From Rhynchosporium graminicola (taxonomy: Eukaryota; Ascomycota; Leotiomycetes; Helotiales; Ploettnerulaceae), in assembly GCA_900074885.1 (NCBI GenBank), contig FJUW01000164.1, positions 1 through 64,000 of the forward strand: a stretch of 64,000 nucleotides of DNA. Reading direction: 5' to 3'. The notes under the pieces were generated by a model that made no database searches, was not told the origin of the DNA, and was given only the letters and a program-made list of their open reading frames with translations. Positions 19,011 through 29,300 of this stretch are shown piece after piece. The position numbers and the translations under genes were made by a program. Every line of letters begins with the position of its first letter. Position 1 is the stretch's first letter.

Positions 19011-22000
19011 ATGCTTGATTTATTATTTTCAAATATTGTAAACAATTGTGATACACCTAAGCCTTGAGGTCTTTATTTCCAGGATAGTGCTACACCTCAA
19101 ATGGAAGGTTTAGTTGAATTACACGATAATATTATGTTCTATTTAGTTATAATTTTATTTGGTGTAGGTTGAATAATGATATCTATTGTAAGAAATTACA
19201 CTAGTAGAAAATCACCTATATCTCATAAATATTTAAACCATGGTAAAGTTGTGCCTGCTCAAAAGTGTTTTAAGTTTAATAATATAATTTGTATAAGGTC
19301 TTATAGTACCTCTTCTTCGAAGGTTAACTGTGCAAAATATTACGAAGATGCTTTTGATATGATAAAAATAATTATAAATGATAATAAAAATATGTCTGGT
19401 ATTTATAAATGATCCAATAAAATAACGAAAGATATTTATGTGGGTCAATCCATAAATTTAGCTAAAACATTTATTAAATATTTTAATCTTAGTTATTTAA
19501 AAGATAGAGAAAGTATTGTAATAAGTAGTGCTTTAATAAAATACGGATATTCTAATTTTTCATTAGAAATACTGGAATACTGTGATATAGATCACTTAAC
19601 TGAAAGGGAACAATACTACTTTGATAATTTAAATCCTCGCTATAATACTTTAAAAATAGCGAGTAGTTCTTTAGGCGATAAGCCTTCTCTTGTCCGTAAA
19701 ACAAAAATTAGGTTGGCTTTAAAAGGAGTTTATGTTAAAGAAAAATCCCCTATATATGGTAGTACTCATACCGAGGAGACTAAAGCACTTATGTCTTTAA
19801 AAAAATCTGGGTCAAATAATCCTCTATTTGGTAAAACACATAATGATGATACTAAAGAGTTAATGAGACAAATAGCTTTAGGCAGAAAACATTCTCTTGT
19901 AACTCGATTAAGCATGAGTGCCAGTAGAGGTGTCAACATACACGAAAAATGTGATTCAGATGGGTTTAAAATAATAGGTAGTTTTGTTTCAATAAGAAGA
20001 GCCTCTAAGTTCTTAGATGTTAGCGGTAGTACTGTAAAACGTTATATAAATTCCAGTGTATTATTTAAAGATAGATATAAATTTACCGGTCAACCCACAT
20101 AATAAACTTAAAAAAACTCTGAGTAAAATTTCACTATATGCTGGAAACTCCTAAAGCCTTTAGGTACTATAAATATAATAAGTAAATTCTTTATCAGTGA
20201 TAACCCCTAAGGATGTACAATGGATTATCAGCAGGAAACCCCGAAGTAATATACTTAAGTAGGTTCCTCAGAGACTAAACGTGAAAACCTTATATATAAG
20301 GTTAGATATAGTCCAGTTAAGTATGAAAGTACTTAAGTTTTGACACTAATAGAATTAATATGAACAATTACTCCTGCCTTAATATTAATGTTAATAGCTT
20401 TTCCTTCATTTAAGTTATTATATTTAATGGATGAAGTTAGTGATCCTGCCATGTCAGTATTAGCGGAAGGTTTTCTTTTTTTGTGTTCATGCCATACATC
20501 GTATTAAGTAAACACGAAATAATAGGTGGCCTTAAATCACATATTTTTAATAAAATGAAAGATACCTATAGATTATTAATACTATTAATAGGTGAAAAAA
20601 ATAATACTTTAATATCTAGACCAGTTCAAGTCAAAGATATAAGCTATTATAAATCCTTTACAAATGAAAAAGTTCGGACTTTAAAAAGCAAAAGCAGAAA
20701 AGATATTCGCTCTTACTACGTTAGGTGTGCTTACTTATTCCATACTACACAAGTAAGATGTGCCAAAGCAGAAAATATAAATTTCTATGGTTATATATTT
20801 AAAAATAAGTTTCATACTAGAGTCAGAGCTAGTAGTCGTATAGGGCCACATAATATAGATGTAATTTCTATTATTATTGGCTCATTATTAGGTGATGGTA
20901 ATGCTAATTCAAGAACAATAGAAGGTACAAGACTTTGTTTTAGGCAAAGTGTAATACATAAAGATTACTTGTTTTGGTTGTATAAATTCTTTAATGATAA
21001 AGGCTATTGTTCTAATCTGGCACCTAGAATGTCTGAGCGTAAACTTCTTAATAAATATTTACAGGAAACTAAGATTTATTATGGTTATGAGTTTAATACT
21101 TTTACTTTTAGAAGTTTTAATTGAATTCATAAATTATTTTATAAAAAAGGTAAAAAATATATTAATCCGGATTTAATAAAATATATTACCCCTTTAGCTC
21201 TAGCTATATGAATTATGGATGAGGGTGGTTGAGCAAAGGCTGGGGTTAGATTATCTACAAATGCTTTTAAGTTGGAAGAAGTTAAATATTTAGCTGGAAT
21301 ATTAACAAGTAAATGGGGGCTGAAATGTACTGTTCAAAAATTAAGTAAGTCAAATCAATATTCTATTTATATCTTAGGTGAATCTTTACCTAAATTAAAA
21401 AAGTTGGTATTACCTCACATCATTCCAAGTATGAAATATAAATTAGGGGCTGTCTTCTGTTCAAACAAGCAAGACAATTAATTGTGTTCTAATACGCTCA
21501 TACGCTTACTTCGTAAGACTTCGTAATACTTCGTAAGACAAGGGGTATATAATATAAGCAATAAAGTATAAGTTCTTTCAACTGCCCCTCTTTTTGCTGG
21601 TTTTGGCTTATTTTATTTTTAGCCATTATATGCAGAAGAGGCGTAATATAAATATGTGATAGTCGTGATATAAATAAGTGTAGTATAAATAAAGTGGTAA
21701 TTAGTACCACTAAACTCAAATGAGCTTGAGCTTAATGCATTTACTTTCTATTAATAAAAAAATTTTTTTTTCTTACAGATCGTGAATTGAATTTATTTAT
21801 ATCTAAGATCCCTACAGGGATCTTTAAGGATAAAGTTCTTTTTTCCTTTGGCGACACGAGTGAAAACGGTTAATATCTTATATATTTTGTCGTATATATT
21901 ACAAGACCGTCAGTAAACAGTTTATTTTTTTTGTTTATTGCTACAGGCTGGGTCGCTTGTGGGTGTCAAGCTTTTTTTTTTAAGTTTGATGCTTTATGTA

Positions 22001-25000
22001 CAGTCGAAAATTCAGAGTTAAACGCCTTAATTGCACGTATGGTATTGGAGCTATTTATCTTGCGATTTTTTAAAAACTCTTGGGGAATTATTCGTATTTG
22101 ATGCATATTTAGTACCCGAGTCTGTTTTAGAAGATGGAGCTTTAAGAATGCTTGAAGTAGATAATAGAGTTATCCTTCCTGAATCAACAGACTTAAGATT
22201 TATTATAAAGGCTGCAGATGTTATTAATTCTTCTTCGGCTTGTACTTCTTCTTTAGGTGATGAATTAGGTAAGTTACCTCATGATTATTCTAACCACTTT
22301 GATTCTCTTAAATATAAAATTACTGAACAACCTCAACTTAGGTGTACTACCCAAACAAGGTTTTCAGTATACAGTCAGCAAATACCTGTGAGAATGCAAT
22401 GGACGAGTCCTGAACAAGTGGTGTTACATCAAAAGTTAATAAGTTTACCTGAAACAAAATATACTTTGATGCAAAATCGTCACCATTCATTTAGAATGTA
22501 TCATGAAAGTAGTCTTAGTATGGGTCCTATACAAGCAATACCTAGGTTGATATCAGACTTAAATGCAGCTTAATAATCTAAAGTTTTTAATAGCACCAAT
22601 GATATTGAAGTTATCAATATCCGGACTTTTTAAATACTGACGATGATTTCATCGAGTTTGATTCATATTTAGTACCCGAGTCTGATTTAGAAGATGGAGC
22701 TTTAAGAATGCTTGAAGTAGATAATAGAGTTATCCTTCCTGAATTAACACACGTAAGATTTATTGTAACGGCTGCAGATGTTATTCATTCTTTCGCTTGT
22801 CCATCTTTAGGTATTAAATGTGATGCTTACCCAGGTAGATTAAACCAAGTTTCCGTTCTTATAAATAGAGAAGGAACTTTCTACGGTTGAAATAGTTTAC
22901 TGAAACATGTCGATAGTCAAAAATTTTGTACCTTTTATTATCCAAAAAAAACCCTAAAAATACCGGATACAATAACAACAAACATTTGTTCTTATAGTTA
23001 TTGTTTATCTTACAGCGGTATTATGTCTAATTTAACTACAGGTACTCCTAACTGGAGTTTACCTCTCTTACTTTCTGGTTTAACCAGCCATAAGAAATAC
23101 GTTAGAAAATATTCAACTAATAACATAGACTCTGCAGAACTAAAGATTAAACGAAAACTCTTAAAAAGTAGAGCCGAGCCCTTGTACATGTATCGCTTTA
23201 CGGAAAAACTTGCCTTAGAACATATTAATAGCGATAATTTAACAACACATTTAGTTATAAATAAATTACTTTATAATCAGAAAGTTTCTATAAGTGCGAA
23301 CAAATTAAAGGAATTGTTAAAAATTAAAGGTATAGAGTTCGCTTTACCTATAAGCAAAAGCAATTTAAATAAGTTTTATTGTTTGGTAGGTAAATCCAAG
23401 CATACAGGTTATGCGGGTGTATACGTCTTTACACACAAATCCAGTAAATCTATGTATATTGGTTCATCTAATTTGCTAAGACGTCGTATGGAATATTACT
23501 TTAAAGGAAATTATAAGATAAGGGGGAAATTTCTTCCCCTTTTATCTAATGAAGGCCTTAGTTCCTTTAATATAAAAGTGTTTAAACTAGATAATAATAT
23601 CTTTAAACCGCAAGATGCTTTATTTTTAGAACAGTATATGCTTTTAAATAAACATTATGATTTAAATACATTAAGAGTTGTAAATTTCGGACCTTCTGAA
23701 GGTAAGGCTATATATGTATACAATTTAGATTGTACAATACTTTACTATCATGCTCAATCACAAATTGGCTTAAAAAGAGTTTTAGGTATACATCAATCTT
23801 CTTGTAAGAAATATTTAGACAGTAATATTCCTTATCTTAACCAATTTATTTTATTAAGTTTTCCTGTATCTAATATAATAGCAAGTAGTATAGAAGTTAA
23901 GCAATTAAAAATGATAATGGATAAAGAACGACGTATTAGCTATGAATTAGGTAACCGTCGAAGTCTAGCTGTTACACTTGAAATTAGGCAAGGTAATACA
24001 TATGTAGATCCAGCTTATTTTCCAGCTTCGAACAATAAACTTGCATTCGATTCTTTAACATCTTGCACTGGATATTTACAATCTATAGGGCTAACTATTA
24101 AAAGAGATACCTTATCTAAGTATATTAAACTAGGTAAAGTCTTTCATAATTTTTATTGTAAATATTTAGATTCATCATACCATGTTAACAGTGTCAGATC
24201 TGGCAAAGAACAAGAAAATTTGGGTTTATTAATTGAAGAGTACAAAAAAAATAGAATATCCCGAGAAGCTATGGAAGAAGTAAATAAAAAAAATAAACCT
24301 TTTAGAGTTAAATCTATATTAGATAGCAGGGAACAATCTTTTTTAAGTATAACGGACACAATTCTATATTTTGAAACACAAGGAGTCAAATTGGATCGAA
24401 AAATGCTTTATATTTGTCTTAAAAAGGGTGGAACTTATAAGGGATTTACCTTTCATTATCTTCAAAAGTAAGATGTTTAAATAATGATGTACCGCAGAGA
24501 ATAAGTAATTAGCTTATTTAGTTAAATAACATGGGCAATGGCTAATGAATTAGGTAGTGCTTCGCAAGACAATTATATCTTCTTGTTTTGGTATAAGGCT
24601 AATATAAGTAGCTCTTAATATAACTTTGGCCGTAATCAGAGTGAACCTCTGGTTATAAATCATCAAATTGACGGGAACACCCTAAAACTATCTTAACCAA
24701 CCAAGTATAGTAATATAATTTGGGGCGCAGGTAATGACTCGCGGTATGGTAAAATCAAGATTAGATATTACAATGGGCAATCCGCAGCCAAGCTCCATCA
24801 TTCTTTAGCTTTTATAATAAAATAAATGTTTTATTGCTATGCATGTCGGCTTAAAATATTATTTTTATAGCAGGATGAGGGTGTGCAGTTCATCGACTAA
24901 ATGTTGGTTGGCTGGGCTATTGTTTCTAGTAACATAGTCCTGGCTTAAGATATAGTCAGACCCCACTCGAAAGAGTGCAAGACAACCTATAACAATATTA

Positions 25001-25212
25001 AATATTTTTATCTTGTCTGTTAAATGGATATAAATTAAATGCATTTAATTTATATTTAGGGATAAAATCCATACTTTGGTCTTGATAAGACCCTAGCTTA
25101 GTATAGTAATTTGCAATGTTCAGAAATATGTGGGATTTTACACAGTTCTATGCCTATAGTTATAGAGTCTGTGTCTATAGAAAAATTTCTTAGTTGACTT
25201 GAAGAACAATAA
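19011..25212 (+). CDS. cox2: Cytochrome c oxidase subunit 2 (four exons, three introns)
   Basis: Exons 19011-19244, 20343-20471, 22594-22887 and 25114-25212 join to 251 residues, the normal Cox2 length. Cox2 carries the binuclear CuA site that takes electrons from cytochrome c. Exon 3 opens with HQWYWSYQYPDF and includes [20 protein letters not shown]; exon 4 gives [14 protein letters not shown], completing the CuA ligands, and ends FLSWLEEQ. UGA is Trp at conserved sites. Each 5' exon ends in T and each intron in G. An extra version of exon 3 lies at 22034-22573. A separate ORF overlaps the 3' end in another frame. Confidence 0.93.
19245..20102 (+). CDS. GIY-YIG homing endonuclease in cox2 intron 1
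   Basis: The ORF continues in frame from cox2 exon 1 to TAA 20100-20102, with one UGA Trp codon at 19410. The GIY-YIG domain shows MSGIYKW and [10 protein letters not shown]; the [15 protein letters not shown] segment supplies the catalytic Glu region. Two NUMOD3 DNA-binding repeats follow ([34 protein letters not shown]), then an IENR1/NUMOD1-like helix-turn-helix ([20 protein letters not shown]). It looks intact. Expected role: cleave intronless cox2 and spread the intron. Confidence 0.9.
19245..20342 (+). mobile_element. cox2 intron 1, group I, with GIY-YIG ORF
   Basis: Inserted in LNHG|TLIELIW. Group I core elements lie after the ORF: ATATGCTGGAAACTCC (~20136), ATCAGCAGGAAACC (~20226), CCTCAGAGACTAAACGTG (~20265) and ATATAGTCCAG (~20307). 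Confidence 0.88.
20483..21481 (+). CDS. LAGLIDADG endonuclease (LAGLIDADG_2 type) in cox2 intron 2
   Basis: From GTG 20483 or ATG 20489 to TAA 21479-21481, about 332 residues with UGA Trp codons near 21122, 21208, 21229. The two motifs are [14 protein letters not shown] (~residue 130) and LAIWIMDEGGWAKAG (~residue 243), the pattern of the LAGLIDADG_2 branch. It is not in frame with the upstream exon, which meets a stop soon after the splice site. A Lys/Arg-rich N-terminal region of ~110 residues precedes the domain. Confidence 0.85.
22034..22573 (+). CDS. Extra cox2 terminal exon with a foreign tail
   Basis: An open frame starts right after G 22033 with CACGTATGG and would join exon 2 in frame, as the real exon 3 does at 22594 (G|CACCAATGA). 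It encodes [14 protein letters not shown] then a segment nearly identical to real Cox2 ([26 protein letters not shown]), then [19 protein letters not shown] and ~105 unrelated residues to TAA 22571-22573. It lacks the exon 4 CuA cysteines. The Trp codons are TGG where real exon 3 has UGA, suggesting a different history. It could be an alternative 3' exon or a remnant left by an element that brought a foreign cox2 end. Function unproven. Confidence 0.7.
   Translation, partial: HVWYWSYLSCDFLKTLGELFVFDAYLVPESVLEDGALRMLEVDNRVILPESTDLRFIIKAADVINSSSACTSSLGDELGKLPHDYSNHFDSLKYKITEQPQLRCTTQTRFSVYSQQIPVRMQWTSPEQVVLHQKLISLPETKYTLMQNRHHSFRMYHESSLSMGPIQAIPRLISDLNAA
22888..24471 (+). CDS. GIY-YIG homing endonuclease in cox2 intron 3
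   Basis: In frame with cox2 exon 3 and ending TAA 24469-24471; from the internal ATG at 23023 it is 482 residues. A long Lys-rich N-terminal region precedes the domain at about residues 130-240: [28 protein letters not shown] and the [20 protein letters not shown] segment with the catalytic Glu. A second region near residues 235-280 ([20 protein letters not shown]) resembles the NUMOD repeats of these enzymes. Intact. Confidence 0.87.
22888..25113 (+). mobile_element. cox2 intron 3, group I, with GIY-YIG ORF
   Basis: Inserted in TFYG|QCSEICG. After the ORF the core shows AATTGACGGGAACACC (~24666), GTAATGACTCGCGGTATGG (~24731), GGGCAATCCGCAGCC (~24774) and AAGATATAGTCAGACC (~24948), a group IC-like pattern. 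Confidence 0.85.
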
Positions 25213-25672
25213 TATAGATTTATTATATTTAGAGTTATTTAAAGCTAGATGTCCAGAATCACCTTCGGATTATTTTTCTTCGGGCGCGGATACTGGATAT
25301 ACTGGTAACTTAGGCCAATCTCAAGGTTCTAATAATCCAGGTATAACAGATCCTTCTTCAAATTCAGGTCGATCAGGAAATTCTGGTTCAAATAATAACG
25401 AGAATATTGATACTGTACATGATTTTGAAACTAGTAGAAGAGCGGTCGGACAAAAGCTAAGGAGTTTATTTGTTAATAGGCCTCCTAGATCTAGCATTAT
25501 GATGACTCATCCTAACTATTCTGATAGAATAAACGCATGAGATCACAATGTTGTTTGTAGAAGTATTTTCGACTCTAGTAGTCCTTTACAGAAAAATATA
25601 GTTCTAGTAGGAGAAAGCTGTCGATATAACGGTATTCTAACATTAGAATTGTTAGGTATTCTGGAACGTTAG
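25199..25672 (+). CDS. Orphan ORF overlapping the cox2 end (Gly/Ser/Asn-rich)
   Basis: The frame opens at TTG 25199, overlaps the last 14 nt of cox2 in the +1 frame and ends TAG 25670-25672 (157 residues, one UGA Trp at 25538). A short hydrophobic start is followed by a Ser/Gly/Asn-rich linker (residues ~22-58) and a C-terminal part (FETSRRAVGQKLRSLF, YNGILTLELLGILER). No family recognised. A +1 slip at the cox2 end would fuse it to Cox2. It matches the linker-plus-small-domain pattern seen on nad3, nad5 and cox1. Confidence 0.5.
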
Positions 25673-25869
25673 TTTTTAACTTAAAATATATAGATAATAT
25701 AAATACTATAATATTATTTATATATAACGTCTTATAAATAGGATGGTAAAGTAAAGGTTAAAGCAAAAACTAATACTTTAGCTTAATTTTATACGCGAAT
25801 ATTCACAATAAAAAGTGTACATGACTTTGAGCTTAGGCTCAAATTCTTACAAATTTAAATTATTTGTAA

Positions 25870-25941
25870 AAAGAATAAGCTTAATGGTAAAGCAATATTA
25901 TTTTTATAATGTTATAAAAAGTTCGATTCTTTTATTCTTTA
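25870..25941 (+). other. Degenerate tRNA-like element at the usual trnR position
   Basis: Acceptor AAAGAAT/ATTCTTT, D arm GCTT-AATGGTA-AAGC and T arm AAAAG-TTCGATT-CTTTT are good. The anticodon arm ATATT-(ATTTTTAT)-AATGT has an 8-nt all-A/T loop and no clear anticodon. A tRNA-Arg (TCT) normally lies between cox2 and nad4L in Pezizomycotina, so this may be its remnant; an intact trnR(tct) is at 63818. Confidence 0.55.
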
Positions 25942-26099
25942 ATGCTTGTATAGTGTTATTTAAGGTAAACACAGTTAAAACTATATAAGTACGTTTAAAG
26001 GTTTAATAATCTAAACCCTTTTTTATCTAAGTTATATTTAATTATAGGGTTTTGGCTTTGTTAAAGGCTTTTTAATATAATTAAAAAAAAAGATATACA

Positions 26100-26369
26100 A
26101 TGAATTTATCCTTAATACTTTTTTTAATCGGAATTTTAGGTTTCGTTTTAAATAGAAAAAATATAATATTAATGCTTATTTCAATAGAAATAATGTTATT
26201 AGCTATTACGTTCTTAATCTTGGTAAGTTCACTTAGCTTTGATGATATATTAGGCCAAACATACGCTATTTATATAATAGCTATAGCTGGTGCAGAATCC
26301 GCCATTGGTTTAGGTATTTTAGTTGCATTTTATAGATTAAGAGGTAGCATTGCAATAGAATATAAATAA
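26100..26369 (+). CDS. nad4L: NADH dehydrogenase subunit 4L
   Basis: Complex I membrane subunit (NuoK/MrpC-like), 89 residues with three transmembrane helices and the conserved acidic residues in SIEIMLLAI and AGAESAIGL. The stop TAA overlaps the nad5 ATG by one base (26369), the usual coupled arrangement in this group. Confidence 0.97.
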   Translation: MNLSLILFLIGILGFVLNRKNIILMLISIEIMLLAITFLILVSSLSFDDILGQTYAIYIIAIAGAESAIGLGILVAFYRLRGSIAIEYK

Positions 26370-29300
26370 TGTATTTAGCTATAATTACTTTACCTTTATT
26401 AGGATCAATAGTTTCCGGGTTTTTTGGTAGAAAAGTCGGTGTTAGCGGAGCCCAATTAATTACATGTACGAGTGTAATTGTAACAACTTTATTAGCAATT
26501 GTTGCCTTTTTTGAAGTAGGTTTAAATAACATACCTGTTTCAATAAACCTTTTTAGATGAATAGATAGTGAATCACTTAACGTACTATGAGGTTTCCATT
26601 TCGATAGTTTAACCGTATCTATGTTAATACCTGTCTTAATTGTTAGTTCTTTAGTACATATTTATTCTATAGGGTATATGAGCCATGACCCACACAATCA
26701 AAGGTTCTTTAGTTATCTAAGTTTATTCACTTTTATGATGATTATACTAGTTACAGCTAATAATTTTTTATTAATGTTTGTGGGATGAGAGGGTGTAGGA
26801 ATTTGTTCGTACCTTTTAGTAAGTTTCTGATTTACTAGAATAGCTGCAAATCAAAGTTCTATGTCAGCTTTTTTAACTAACAGAGTGGGTGATTGTTTTT
26901 TAACTATAGGTATGTTTGCTATATTATGGTCATTTGGTAACATTGATTATAGTACCGTATTCTCATTAGCGCCTTTTGTTAATGAAAACATTGTTACAAT
27001 TATTGGTATATGTTTATTAATTGGTGCTATGGCTAAAAGTTCTCAAGTTGGATTACATGTTTGATTACCGATGGCCATGGAGGGACCTACGCCTGTTAGT
27101 GCTTTAATACACGCAGCTACAATGGTAAACTGTTGCCGTTGATTAACGTGAGTTAATCAATTATGATATCGCTATATGCTGGAACTGCCTTACATCAAGT
27201 TTATGTATATTTTAATTTACTTAAATATGATAAATAAAAAAAATCTTGTGCTTTATAGTAAACAAAAAAGAATTTGCTATAAAAAGGGTTAATCAGCAGG
27301 AAACTTTATTGTTTAATATGGATATTAACTCTAAAGGATCTTCAGAGACTACACGCGATATATCTTATAATATTTACTAATATTCAAATTTAATACCTCA
27401 ACATAAAAAAAAAAAATAAATAAAATTTTTTATAATGATTCATAGGTTTTACAGAAGGGGATGGTTCTTTTCGCGTTTCTAAAAATAAAGTATATTTTGA
27501 TATAACTAAAAGTCTTAGTGACATACAAGTTCTTTATTTTATAAAAAAAGAATTAGGGTTTGGTAAAATACAAATTAGAAGTGAAACGCATAGAAATGTA
27601 GGTGTTTTTTATGTTTCATCTAAGGAAAATTTTACGAGGCTAATGACTATTTTTAATGGTAACATATCTAGTATATATAAAAAAGAACAATTTAGAATAT
27701 GATTGGAAACGTACAATAAACAATACAGTACGAATATTACTTTTAAAGATAGGTTACTTGAACCTAGTTTACAATCAGGTTGAATATCGGGGTTTGCCGA
27801 TGCTGAAGGTTGTTTTTACGGTAGAGTAAAAAGTTGTTTAACTTCTAAGCTTAAGAGGGCTCCACCTTTAACTTTTCAAATAACTCCGAAGGAATTTTAT
27901 ATAATAAAAATCTTGAGGGATATCTTTCTAAATCTTTCACAGCCTTCTGCCTCTACATGCGAAGATAAATATGTAAAAGGTCATAATGAAATAATTAAGG
28001 ATTTAACCTTAAAAAATATTAATTATGATAAGAGTTGAAATGGTTGAAGTTTTCATTGCTCTTCTTTTACTAAACTTAAAGTAATTAGAAATTATTTTTC
28101 TAGATACAAATTAAAAACAAAAAAATCTCTTGCATTTAAAAAATGATGTAAAATACACGATTTGGTATTAAATAAGAAACATTTAACCCTAGAGGGTCTA
28201 AACAAAATAGATCTTTTAAGTAAAGATATTAACAAATTTATAAGATAAAGATATAGTCCGATCCATATTGAAAAATATGGTGTGCTATTACTTACATTTG
28301 CCTTGTTATTAAGATATTTATAATAGCAAGACATATAAAACCCCTAACCAAATCATATATATTGGTTTTATTTGTACACAAATAAAGCCGTATGATATCG
28401 AGGGAATAGCCAACATAAATGTACAGCTGGTGTGTATTTATTAATGCGTACAAGTCCTTTAATCGAGTATAGCTCGACTGTTTTAATTTTATGTTTATGA
28501 TTAGGTGCTATAACTACCGTCTTTAGTAGTCTTATAGGTCTATTCCAACAAGATATAAAAAAAGTTATCGCTTATTCCACTATGAGTCAATTGGCTCGAG
28601 AATATTTTTTTATTAAAATATTCAGGCATCAAACTATATGCGTAGAAATTATTAACATAATCAATTCGCAGATAACCAAAGCTCTTAATTATTTCTATAA
28701 TTATATTAATATTAGTTTTTTTAATTCATTTTTCGCTATTTATATATTGCGACAGTACTTATTTAGATTAAACCCTACTTTAGTGTCCGTAAAGTGAAAA
28801 GCTATTATTATAAGCAAGTTAGTAGGAATCTCAGAGGCCACACGTTTGATATTAATCTTTTTTAAGTTTATTGTGAATTTAAAACCAAAATCCTTTATCT
28901 TAAAAATACTTTTTTTCATTAAATATAGCCTAAATATATTTATTATATTTATATTTAAAGACTTTAATATTTCCTTTTATACCACAAGTCCCGTATTATT
29001 AAATAAACTTGATCTTGCTTCTAGCGATAGGTATATGAGTTCAAGCCAAATTAACACTTCTATAAATAATATAAATAATAATAAGCAAAAACACACTGAT
29101 TTAAATTTTAAACAATGATTAGCCGGTTTATTGGATGGAGATGGTTATTTTATTTTAACGAAAAAAGGGTATGCTAGTTGTGAAATAACTATGGATATCC
29201 GAGATAAAAAAGCCTTGTTTGAAGTTAAACAAAAATATGGTGGATCAATAAAAGCTGTTTCAAATGCTAATGCAGTAAGATATAAACTAAGACATAAAAA

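Larger units (their letters stand above)
20472..22593 (+). mobile_element. cox2 intron 2, group I-like, with LAGLIDADG ORF and an extra exon
   Basis: Inserted in LAEG|HQWYWSY. The intron holds a LAGLIDADG ORF, a stretch of short direct repeats of ACTTCGTAAG (21505-21540), core-like sequence at 21780-22033, then the extra terminal exon (22034-22573), then 20 nt ending in G before the real exon 3. Confidence 0.75.
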
